Notes under the pieces: model-generated
The model's input: the letters and a program-made list of their open reading frames with translations, nothing else
What the model was told of the DNA's origin: nothing
Database searches by the model: none
Source of the DNA: Manis javanica
Lineage: Eukaryota; Chordata; Mammalia; Pholidota; Manidae
Reading direction: 5' to 3'
Assembly: GCF_040802235.1 (NCBI RefSeq)
Contig: NC_133172.1
Coordinates: 63,619,613-63,683,612, forward strand
DNA length: 64,000 nt
Program-made: the position numbers and the translations under genes
Shown: positions 30,201-42,200 of the stretch, one piece after another
Layout of the letters: each line of letters begins with the position of its first letter
How positions within the stretch are numbered: the first letter of the stretch is position 1

Positions 30201-33200
30201 GGCCAGGGTGTGGGGCTGGGGAAGGGAGGAAGGAGAGAGCTCTGCGCAGAAGCTGCCCTGGACGTGGCCCCTTCGCTCTGACACCCTCAGCACCACCTCA
30301 CACAGCACCCTGTGCTGCACGCAGAGGGCCCAGCCGAGTCAGGACCCCTCCGAACCCGGACGCCTCCCCACGGGAGCGGGTCCTCTGCAGGCCAGGCTGA
30401 AGGATGCTCCAGGAAGTCCTCGGACCTCCAAGACAGGCCCTCCGTCTCCATCCCCGGGTGTGGGGCTTGGGCATGCAGGGCACCCTACCTTTGTGCAGTT
30501 GCTGGAGTACTCGTGGGGGCTCACAACCTTGAGCTGGTAGAGCATCTTGCACACGATGATGATGCAGGTCCACACAGTGGACAGGCAGGAGGCCATGGGC
30601 CGGAAGCGGGGATAGGGCAGGGCGAAGGCCCACAGCACCAGGAGCAGCAGGTTCATCACCGACACCTGTGGGCAGGCGGTGCTGGTGGGGCAGGCACAGC
30701 CCTGCCCTGCCCCGTGGGCCCACTGTGCCCGCAGGGCCCTAGTGGCTGCTGCAGACATGGGCAGTGGGTCTGTGGGTGCTCACCTCTCTCAGGGCCACCC
30801 AGACAGTGTACAGGGCCACCAGCTTGAAGATATGCAGCTCCAGCAGGCGCCCCACCAGGGTCTGCACGCGGCCAAGGATGTCGGAGAAGGCGGCAGCCAG
30901 GTCCAGCAGCCGCTCGGCCACCAGGCCCCAGTTGTTGGCTGCAACTATTGGGAGGGGGTGTGAGGAAGGGACAGCCCTCCCTACCTCACAGGGTCTCTGG
31001 GGACACCCCAGCCCTTCCCCCAACTTACTCTCCAGGACCTGAGTGGCCTGGCTGGGGCCAGCCGAGCTCAGCTTCTCCACCCTGGGGTCCTCCTCCTCTT
31101 CCTGCCGCAGCAGTGGGGTCCCGCTCACCACGTCCTGCCTAGGACAGGGCCCCGCAGTGCCACTCACGCCCGCGCTCCTGGGTGAGCCCCGCAGGCCCCC
31201 CGCTCCTGCCCTCCCAGTCCCTCGGCTGAAAGAAGCCTGTTTGCAGCCACGAGCTCGGGAGCACGGGGCCTGGCTGGCACTCCGTCCCTACAGCCCCCAC
31301 TGCCTGAGGCCCCTCTGCGTTTGAAGGTGGCAGCTGAGGCTGCGTCCTCCCGTCCGAGTCCCCGCAGCCCCTTAACCCTCCCTGACAAGGTTCTTGCGCG
31401 GTTCTGGGGTCTGGAAGGGGGTCGGAGACATGCTCTGCTCTGCCGGCTGCCTGCGGGGTGCTGGGTCCTGGGGGCCTGCAGAGGGTGCACCTGGGAGCCC
31501 AGCGCGGGGGGCGGGCGTGGGGGCTGCGCTCCAGGTCCGTGAGCTGCATGAAGGGCTGGTGGAAGTAGTGGAGCTGCAGGATGCAGGCGAGCAGGAAGAA
31601 GCCGGGGATGAAGATGCTGGAGAAGAGCTCGGACACGCTGAACTGCTCCAGGCCCAGGTCCCCCAGCCTATGAGGGCGGGGAGTCAGCGCCGCGCCCCAC
31701 AGGTGGGCGCCCCCGACACCGCCTGCCCGCCTGCCCGCCACTCACTGCTCGTCGGTGAGGCCCGTCAGGTTGCGCCAGTACACGGGGAAGTCCTGAAACT
31801 GGAAGGTGTAGACGGCGACGAGCACCAGCATGGTGTAGGCCACCACCAGCCACCAGAAGGCCTTGAGCAGCTTCCGCCAGAGGCTGTAGTAGACCTGCCG
31901 GAGGGATGCCGTGAGGTCCAGCCCTGCGGCCGGGGTCCTGCCTCCCGCCCCCCCAGGCACCTGGAAGAGGGTGAGGCAGAGCAGGAAGAGAAGCATGTAG
32001 ACGATCTTGTAGACGACGAGGCGGCCGGCAAAGCTGACCACGACGAACATGCCGGCGCACACGTAGATCCAGTACTTGGCGTGCAGGCCGGCGACCAGCC
32101 TCCCCAGGCTCTGCAGCAGCGTCTGCGTCCGCGTGGGCTCTGCGGGCCGAGCCAGGGGCTGGGCTCACGGCTCGGGGCTGGGCGGAGGGGGCGGTCCCCA
32201 CCTGCCCAGCCTGCTCACCCGCGCCTGCCACGGTGACCTCCGTCAGCGCAGCGGGGGCCCCCGCCTTCCTCAGCAGCTTCTCCTTCACAAACTGGCGCAG
32301 CAGGAGCCAGAAGGTCAGGGTGTACAGCAGCTGGGTGGGGGGACGGCTGCCTGAGGGCCAGTGGCTGGGCAGCCTCCCTCCCCTCGAGCACACTGTACAC
32401 ACCGAGACGCAGACCATACAGGTGTGCACATTTGCACACATGCACAGGCTTCCACACGGGCCCACGTGTTGGCACACACACATATGCACATGGCTCACAT
32501 GGTGAGATATAACCCACTGGCTCCCAAACGTGGCGGGCAGTGGGACAGACATCGGGTGCAGTGACCCTGGCACACGCCGGCTCATGCAGGGACACAGTGG
32601 CATACAAGCCCCACTCAGGCCCAGGGGCAACGTGCAAGGCCACCCTGTCAGGGACTTGGCTGTGCCCTGACGATGGGATCACCGCCCATGCCCTCCTGGG
32701 TTGTGTGCTCAGCATCGGCTCTGTGCTGCCAGCAGGGACCTGGTGACAGCCAGAGAAGGCCCTGGCCTCCCTGCCCTCCCACTCGCCTGGCGCGCTGAGT
32801 GATGAGCAGAACGGCATTGTCAAAGACCCCCATGCAGAAATCCAGGGCGCCAGGTGAGCTCACAGGCGCCCTGCAGTTGGGAGGGGTGCTCACCATGGCC
32901 CCAAGGTCCAGGCAGGGGTAGCGGGTGTGCTCCAGCCCCAACTGGCGCAGGCTGACAGGGCCCAGGGTGGTGGGCAGCTCGGAGCTCAGGTCCATGGCCC
33001 ACACGTAGCGCAGGCCGCAGAGCGCCAGCCCATACAGCAGGATGAAGGGCGAGCAGAGCATGGCCAGCTGGTGGCGGCTGCGCACGGTCCAGATGAGGCA
33101 GGCCCAGAGCAGCAGCACGAAGGTGAGCCAGCTGTGGTAGGTGATGCTCCACACCTGGATGGCCGGGCTGGTGGGCAGGCTGCCGGCACCCGGCACCCCC

Positions 33201-36200
33201 AGCCCTGCTCCCCCAGCCCCTGCAGCACCACCTCCGGTGACGAGACTCCAGGCCCTGTGAACTCAGACCACCCGCCTCCCAGGACGTGGCGAGGGGCTGC
33301 CCAGGCCACGGCTCCTTACCATCATGGCGATGAGGGCACACACGTAGCTCTGGTCCATGATGAGGTGGCCCAAGCCATGTAGCGGGGACCGCTCTTTAGG
33401 CACAGCCGGCCTGGAGCGCACTAGGGGGCAGGGCGGAGATCACCCAGGGAGCTGAGCCTCCAGCTGGGGGAGCCCCGACACCAACAGGCCAGAGCCCCGC
33501 ACCCGCACCAGACTTTGCCCTAAAATTCAGAAGGGTGTTGGTGTGGCCGCCCAGTGGGAAGGAGGTAACACTCAGCAGATGGCTGTGGGGGGCCCTGGGG
33601 GCTGAAAATCGCAGCAAAGGGCACAGCTCCCACCTGATGACGTTCCTGTGTCATGCGGCCCTGGCCAGCCCTCACCCCTCTGTAGGCCCATTTCCCAGAC
33701 TCGGAAGGGACAGGATGGACGGCACAGCCAGTCCCCGAGCTCTACACATGAACCACCCCAGTGCGCCAGCTCCCGAGGCTGGCCTGGCATCTCCTGCTTC
33801 GTGCAGAGTGGGAACCAAGGTTTAGGAGAGAAAAATAAAGCTCCCAGAAAAAATGTCTCCATGGAGGTGTGGCCAGCACATAGCTGCCAGGTCAGCATCT
33901 GCCAGGATGCCAGTCAGCCACCCTAGGCCGCAGGGCCAGCCCACGGTGGGACACTCAAGTCCTCTACGGACTGGGAGGCAGGTGGGAAGGGGCTGGGAGA
34001 CCCAAAGCGTGCCCAGCATCTCAGGGCTCAGCAGCAGGGCCCCACACAGCCCTGGCTCTGGGAGGCCTCAGCTGGAGGTGGACATGCTGATGGGTCTCCC
34101 TGCGGCCACCAGGGGGCAGCACTAGTGCGTCCATGCAAGGTGTCCCCGGCAGCCTGGGTGCGCGTACTCACGGGCGCCCAGTGGGGCAGGGCTGTGGTCA
34201 GTCAGGTCGTGCACAATGCAGTTGTCAGCCTCAGCGTCAGGCTTGGTGGGCGTGGGCAGCATGTACTGCAAGGGCAGGCCAAGACCCATGAGCCGAGCAG
34301 GTGGCAGGTGTGGGCAGGTGGGCTCCAGCCCCACAGCTCAGCCTGCACCCCTCACCTGGACAGCCCCCTCCTCGCTGGCAGCTGCAGCCCTGGCCTCGCC
34401 CTGGGGCCACTGGTCCAGCTCGGTCAGCTCCACCTGTTGTTCCTCACTGCCCCCGGCGGCCTCCTTCTGTGGAGGCTGGAGCCCAGAGCCCAGAGCTCAA
34501 CTTCCCATCTGATGTTTCAGGGACTGAGGGGTTGGGGGCACCCGGAGGCGCGAGGACAGTGGGGCGGCCCCGAGCGCCCACCTGGTCCAAGGCCTGCGCC
34601 TCGGGCAGCTTCAGGAGCGAGACCACGGCGTAGCAGAGCAGCAGGAGGATGCCAGGGCTCACGTACACAGGCCAGTCGTGGCTGGTGTTGAGGACCAGCA
34701 CCGAGGCACCGGAGCAGTTGGTGGGGGCCAGTAAGTCCTTAAGACCAAACACCCTGCCCGGGAAGGCACGTCACTGACCACTGGCCAAGGAGATAGGGCC
34801 GGACAGGCAGGGCAAGGGAAGAGGCATGGCCTGTGTGGACAAGCCCTCACCTGGCCCAGATGCCAGCGGGTGGGAGCACAACCTGGGCGTAAGGTGTTTG
34901 GTAGCAGTAGAGGCAGACAAGATGGCCGGCGCCAAAGCAGCCCACGGTGACACAGAGCGCGCTGAAGCCCAGGGGGCTGATGGGAAAGTGGCAGGCCCAC
35001 CAGGTGCAGATGGCCAAGAAGAGGAGGAAGTAGGCGCTGGAGAAGGCCGAGGGGTGGGCAATGCCTGCAGGACCAGGCGGAGGCGGGCAGGGTTGGTGGG
35101 CAGCTCCGGCAGGCTGCCGTGACCCGTCCTGGTGGGATGGCTGGGGCAGGGTTCCCGCTCCCTGCCCACTGGGTACCTGCCAGAGCAAGCAGCACCACGG
35201 CCAGGGTCCGCCCAGCGGCCACCAGCAGCCAGTGGGCTGTGATCCGGAACCGGGCCGCCAGCCGCGACCTCCGGTTGGAGGCCAGCGCAGGGGCTCCCTG
35301 AAGCTCTGCTGGGGGGCTGGGGTCTGTTTCCCTGTCATCGCCCTCCTGCCAAGGTCAGCAGAGGGACAGAGGTCAGTGCGTGGCCCTTAGGATCCCCAGG
35401 CTGCTGGCCCAAGTGTGGCCAGTGCCGCCCTGCACGCCCAGAGGCCCACTGCCCCTTCCTGCCCCCTCACTCAAGTTCACAGCCCGCAGGCCTTCCTGGA
35501 GGCGGCCTGCTCCTGCCCCAGCACTGGCACACGTGCTGATGGACGTGCCTGGACCTCAGGTCATGCTGGGGTCCCTTAAGGGCCTCCTCCCTATTTCCCC
35601 ATGTAGACCAGGGTCTCCAAGCACAGGGCAGGTGGGCTCCCGCATGCATCTCAAAGCCCCTGGCCCTGAGGTCTGGCTCCCAAGCGGGCCCGAGGGGGGT
35701 TCTCGGGAAGGAGAAAGGAGGGCAGATGCACGCAGCACGCACACCACACTCCACAGTTTATACCCGTTGCTCTTGGTCCCACAAGCTGAAGCAGTACTTT
35801 CCTTCTAAGTAGAGAAATGGGCCCAGAGGGGACCTCAAGTCCCACACTCAGTAGTGATGCCTGCCGCCCCCTCTCCCATGACTGGGATGGCACTCGGCAT
35901 CCGGGCTGAGGGCGCAGGCTCTGGAGCCAGGCAGCCTTACATGGCACTGGGCGTCACCTAACTCCTGACCCTCTCTGTCAAATGAGGTGGGGACGAGACA
36001 GGAGAAATGTGCCAGACGTGGGTCCCACCCTCACAGAGCCCAGGGGGCCCCGGGGGGAGCTGCTGAGCCACGCCCGAAGAGGGCAGACCAGGGGACAAGG
36101 GTGCAGACATCCAGGGCCCAGGATATCAGAGCAGGGGCCCCGGCTCCAAGGCTGGAATGCATGGCTGGGATCCCCCATAACAGCCTGGACTCACAGGGCG

Positions 36201-39200
36201 GGGCACGCGGCCCGGGACAGTGCGGCAGCTGGGCCTGCCACTCCCGGCCCGGCCCCCCGCCCACAGCTGGCCCCGGCCCTGGGAAAGCTTCTGGGAACTG
36301 GGAAAATCAGTGTTTCCAGGAGTGGGAGAGGCAGCTGCTGCCTGGGGAGGCAGGTGCTCAGGCCGCCTCTGGCGCCCGGCCTGGCCAAGCCTCACTCCAA
36401 CCCTGACTCAGCAGGTCCCACGGGCCGTGCAGGGAGCTCAGCAGAAGTTTCTACCCATCTCCCTGCCTCCCACCCACAGCTCACCTGACCCCCTCAGAGC
36501 GTGCGTGTGATGCGCCACGGCCTGTGTGCGGCTGTGTGTGTGGTCCAGCTAGGCGGGGTTGTGCCAGGGTGCAACTAGGCTGCTCCTACCTCTGGGCACG
36601 TGGGACCACCTGGCTCTGAGGTCTACCTACCTACAGGGTTCCTGCCAGCCGACCCGGGTTAGGAGGGCCGTGCAGGCTCTCACTGGCCACTGAGAACACT
36701 TGGATGAAGACGACCCACCCCACAGGCCTGGCAGACCAGAGGGCAGCCCTGTGCTGGAGGGCAGTGTGCAGCGCAGGGTGGGAGCTGATCCCTCCTGCCC
36801 AGCCCAGGTTTCAGGAAGGAGTCCAGCCCCTTCCTGGCAGAGCTGTTCCGGGAAGCCCTGGTTCTGCTAATGAGGAAACCAGAGGCAGCCCGGCCCTTGT
36901 GCCCACTGGTGCCCACATGCCCCTGCAGGTCCCCCAGAGTTAGCAGGACTGCCAGGGAGGGGTGCCCAAGGGCAGGCAGCATGGCAGTCCAGCCCTGGGC
37001 CCGACGGCAGGCTGTGTCAGCTGCAGGCAACCCTCCCCAGCCACCGCCCTCACCAGGTCCTGGGTGTGCTGGTCCCGCTGGGATGCCCGTGCGAGGCGCC
37101 TGCAGAGGCCGAGGCACATAGAGGATACCACCAGGACGCCCAGGTCGGGGGCCACCAGCTGGATGGTAGTCGGGATGTCGTTGAGGTTGAGCCTGTGAAA
37201 GGCAGAGCCCAGTGGTTGGCAAGGAGCAGGGAACCCAGGAAACTGGGAGCCCCGGCCTCAGGCTGGGAAATCCCCAAAGTGGGGGGTCTCTTACCTCGTG
37301 ACCCCTATGTGTCGGGAGAGGGTCTCCCAGGGGCTGCCTGCAGAAAAAAACAGGAAGCAGGTCAGGCAGAGGGCACACAGCATGCACCACTCTCCCTGTC
37401 CCCAGGCAGCCCTCGGGGACCCCAGGTCACAGAAGCCCTGGTCTCCCGGGTGCCTGTGGTTGCTCAGGGTGCTCCCACAGCACTGCCTTTACCAGAGGGC
37501 ACAGGCCCAGACCAGAGGCCTAGCAGCTCTGCCTGGCAGAAAGGGGATTCAGAGCCCCATGGGCAGCATGTGGCCGCAGGGGAGCTGAAGTGGCCAGTAC
37601 TCTGAGCCAGGTTCTCAGGACCATCAGAGGAGGCCGGCTGCTCCTTGGGGGCACAGCGGGCCCAGAGTGGGGAGGCCTGGTCTCAGAGCCCCGGGACTGG
37701 TGCCATCAAGGCACCAACTCTTCTCCAGGCTTCTGTTTCTAAACGGAGGGGCACAACCCTCATGGAATGGAAACAGGAAGCCAAGTGGGCACCCTACCCA
37801 CCCATATGGCTGAATGCAGAGCCTGGTGGGAGCCATGCCAGGCAGGACCCGGAGGCAGGGACCCTGGCTGGGCTCCCCGGGTGAAGATGGGGTGCTGATG
37901 CCAGTCCTTTTTGGAGTTGGGGGTGCTAATGCCAGCTGTAGATGCCACCCTAGGGCAAAGGGGACATGGCAGGCAGGCAAGGTGCTGGGGGCAGCCGTGC
38001 AGCCCCCATGGGCACTGGAGGAAGATGCTGATGGGGGCCCTGGGGAGATGGGGGGCCAGATTCCAGATTCTGGGACCAGCACTGCATGGTGCCTGGCCCG
38101 GCCCCGTGGCTAGCCATTACTGGGTCACATGATCTTGGCCATCGGGCTGGACATAACTCATGGGCAGGCACTTGGGACGGCCCATATTAGGCAAAGCCTG
38201 GGTGAGGCAGGGCAGCTGAGGCCCCCCAGGGCTGCAGTGGCTCCCTTCCCCTGGCCACTAGCCACCCCCAGACATGCTGCCCCACACGCCCCCTCCCAGG
38301 CCACGGCGACTCACAGCTAGGCCCCAGAAGCCGGTCCAGGCGGGGCACGGTGTGCAGGCATATCTGAAAGGTGAGGTGGGCTGCCAGGAAGACGAGGCTG
38401 AAGCCCAGCAGTGCTCGGAGAAGGCGGCCAGGGTGACCTGTGGTGGGGCGGGCAGGGGGAGGCCAGCACACAGCTTGATTATATGCATTCTGGGGGCCCA
38501 AACCCTGTCAGAGCCCCATCTCATGGGGGAGAAGCCAGGGTGGGGGTCAGGCCCAGGAGCCCCCAGACAGCAGGGGCAGCTCCAGGTAAGCGCCCTTGGT
38601 GCCCTCTCCTGTGGGACATGGCAGCCTAAGTGGGGCAGCCCACTGCTCCCCGGGAAGCATGCCTCTGGCTGCAGGGCGGGGGCTGCTGGGCATTCCAGGA
38701 GGACTCGGGGAGACCCGGGTGGCCTCTGCTCCAGGGTGGGAGCCAGGACCAGGCAGGCCTCAGTTCTCATTCCTGTGCTCTCTGAGCTTGCAGTCCAGGC
38801 TGCAGGCCGCAGCCGTGTGGGCAGCTTCCTCCCCCAGCCCCCACCCTGCAGGCTGGGGGTCCCCGAAGACCTGGACAGCAGCACAGGCCCCACTGACTTC
38901 CCAGCGCTGAGGGCTGGGAGGGCCGCGCCTCACTGGCCTGGACGCAGGAAGCTCAGGGCCCGTCTGTTCACTGCCTCCTGGCACCATCGCCTTTGAGAAC
39001 AGACTCCCAGTCGGGGGTGGGCCTGCGGGTGAGCTGGAGTGCCGTGCGCCTGCCCAGTGTGCAGGGCCCCGTGTTCCACACACCCGCGGTCTCGCCTGGC
39101 TCCCCGGAGGGAATCCGAGCTCAGAGAAGGCGGGGGATCCCAGGGGCGGCCCAGGGAGGCGCCTCCCACTCACCTGCCTCTAGACCCCTCCCAGCCCTGA

Positions 39201-42200
39201 CATTCTGACCCCTCCATTACTGCCTCTGACCTGTGGGAGGCAGGGGGCACCAGCGGGGCCTTCCTGGAAGGGGCTTGGAAAATGAATGCGAACAGCCTGC
39301 CTCAGGCCCTGGCTGGGCCCCCTCTCCCCACCCCGGAGTCCGAGGCCAAGACGAGGAGTAGGGCAGGGCCTCTTCCCAGGGGTGGGGATCCAGGGTGCCC
39401 CTGGGCCAAAAACTTCTGAGGCCGCCCATCCTGCCTGCCAGGAACCTGCAGAGGCCACGGCTGCGACCCCCTTCTGCCTGGCTCCCCCGCATGGTGCTCT
39501 CCTGAAGACTCCTGCAGACGGGGCGGGCGGGTGGCCTGAGCACCCCCAGGGACCCACCCCACTCCCAAGCCAGACACTGAAGCCACATGACCAGGCCTGA
39601 CGGGCTCTGAAACATGCATGGCCCCCCAGGTCAGGAGGGAAGCTCCCTGTTACCTGGCCTGCACCTCTGACACGCAGCTGGCAGGATGTCACCTGTCACC
39701 ACTCCCCACGGTCTCCCTGTCCCCTCCCCGGTTCTCAGCTGGCACAGCATCCCGGGCCACAAGCCACTACCAGCCATGTGGCCAGGTCCGGGAGGGCCCA
39801 GACCACGGGGACAGGAAAGCTGTGCAGGCTTCTGACCTGAGGGGACAGGCGGGCGAGGCAGGGCTCTGGCGCTCTTCTCCAGGGCTGCCACGGACCCAAT
39901 CTGCTCACCAGCACCTCCAAACATCCATCTCTAAGGGACGCCCCCCACCGGTCCCAAGCTCCTGGCACCTCCTCGGGGCCTGGTGGCATCTCAAAGCCCC
40001 ACTGCTGAGCCTGTGCTCCCCGTCCTCTCCTCCTGCTGGTCTGACCCCTCCGGGAGAGGCTGCCAGCACTCAACCACATGGTTAATCAAAGCTTGGGTGC
40101 CCACCACCCGCCCACCTGCGCTTGGGCAGGAGCAGGTCAGGCAGCCAGGGGCTCCTGCATCTGCCAGAGAAAGGCTGTTGTGGGGCTGGAACCAGGTCCC
40201 TGTGGACTCTGGGGTTCAAGTGCTGGGCGAGAGGGCGCCCTCCGCAGGCAGGGGAGGGGCTGTCCAGGGCAGAGCAGGACCGCCTGCTGCTGCTGCTGAA
40301 GGCACTGCCCCCTTCTCGGGACCTGCGCCACTCAGCAACACAAGGCTGGCACAGGGCAGGGAACACAGATGGGGGCCAGGCTCGGCCCTGAGGGCAGGAC
40401 CCCACCTCTGTCCAAGGCGGGGAGGGTGGCACAGAACTGACCCGGCCCACCGGAGGGGCAGGGGCTCCTTCTCAGGGGCAGGGCTCTCCAGGGAGGGGAA
40501 ACAGGGCTGGGGGGCTGTGGACTCCAGCAGAGGAAGTGGGGGGCCCTCGGGGTCGGGGGGGATAAAGAGCACCTGAGTGGAGCGGGAGCCCTGGGCCTCG
40601 GCCCCACCGCCGCCCCAGGTGGCCACTCGGCCCGCAGACACCCCCGGGCTCTGCAGTGGCCCTGACCCCCCGGTGCCCCTCCTCCCTGCCAGAGTTCACG
40701 GATCACCAGCCCTCCACTCCCTGGGCCTTCCCGGTGCCCCTCCAACACCCACCCCACCCACTGAACTGCTGTCCACAGAGGCCCGGCCCTTGTGCTTGAT
40801 GAGCTGTTTACAGATGGTACCCCTCCTTCCAGGTGCCAGGCAAGGGCTGACTGGCATGTGGGGGCCCACACAGAAGGGTCCGGAGGGGTGGGGCAGGAAG
40901 GCAATGGGCGGAGGCTGAGCCATGATCCCTGGGAGGCCTGCCCTGCTGGGCCTGGGTTGGGGGGCAGGCCTGAGTCCACAGCGAGCTGGGGGTACTCACA
41001 GGGCCCCTCATCCTGTCACCCAGCAAACGTGAGGGACCCTCACAGTGTGGTGCTCCGAAGGGCAACCCAGCCAGGGCCCTGCCCGCCAGGCCCTCAACCC
41101 TCTACCCAGCACCTGAGTTAGAGCAGCCATGACATCCGGGGGCAGGGGGAGCCTCAGGTCAGTTCTGTGCTAAGGCAGGGGTGGGTGGGTCCCTAAATGC
41201 TAAGCGGGTTGCTGGAGCTGACCCCCCAGGGCCATCCCATACCGCCTGCCCTGCCCTTTGCAGGGCACACGGCCTGCACCCACGTACCAGTGGCTGCACC
41301 GGCTGGCCCCCAGCCCCAGGCCAAGGGACAAAGCAGCCGGAGATTTCCTGAGAGATTCCTCTGTGCAGGGAGCTCCGGCCCAACCAAAACCCACGTGCGG
41401 ATGGGCTGGGGTCAGCACCCACGGGGGGCCCAGTGCCTGAACAACACCCACACGGGGACGGGCCAGGGGTCAGCACCCACAAGGGCCCCAGGCAGCATCA
41501 GACCTTCCGCCAGATGCAGGGGCCAAGGGCAGGCATCTGCACAGCTTGCAGGCCCGAGACAGGCGCTTGGGCACAGGCCTCCCACTTCCCTCTCTCCCAC
41601 CCGGAAAATCCAGGCAGCCTCTCTGCCCCTAAAGGGCCTCTGAGGGTGGACAGATGGATGGACAGAGGTCATGTGGGGAAGCCTCCCGGTGCCTCCCCCG
41701 CTTCTTAATCCTCCCCCACTCGGGCTGACGCCGTGGCCCAGCTGGGAGCCTGCCTATTAGAGAAAGTGTTTCCAATTGCGTGCAGGGCATGAAATACCGA
41801 GGGCCTGGGAACGGACAGCACTGGCTCCAGGGAGGCAAGAGGGAGGCAGTGCGGCAGGCCTGGGCCTGGGCCTGGGGGGAGGAGGCCCAGCGGCCTGAGC
41901 TGGGCCTGGGGCGGACGGCTGGGGCAGAGGTCTGGGATCCCCAGTGGCTCCCACACTGTGCATATGCTGGGCCTCTCCCCAAAAGCCTCAACCCTCTGAA
42001 ACCTAAAGGCCCCTCCCACCCATGAGGGCATACCGCAGCCTGTGGGGTGGGCTCCTGAGCACACTGCCCACCCTAAAGAGCTGGGACGAGAATACACACT
42101 GACCAACTCAGACAGCAGGTGGCAGGGGCCCCAGGTGAAGGGCCCTCTGAGGATGGGCAGGCCCTGTCTGTGCCCTGTGCCATCTGGCTACAGGCCTGCA

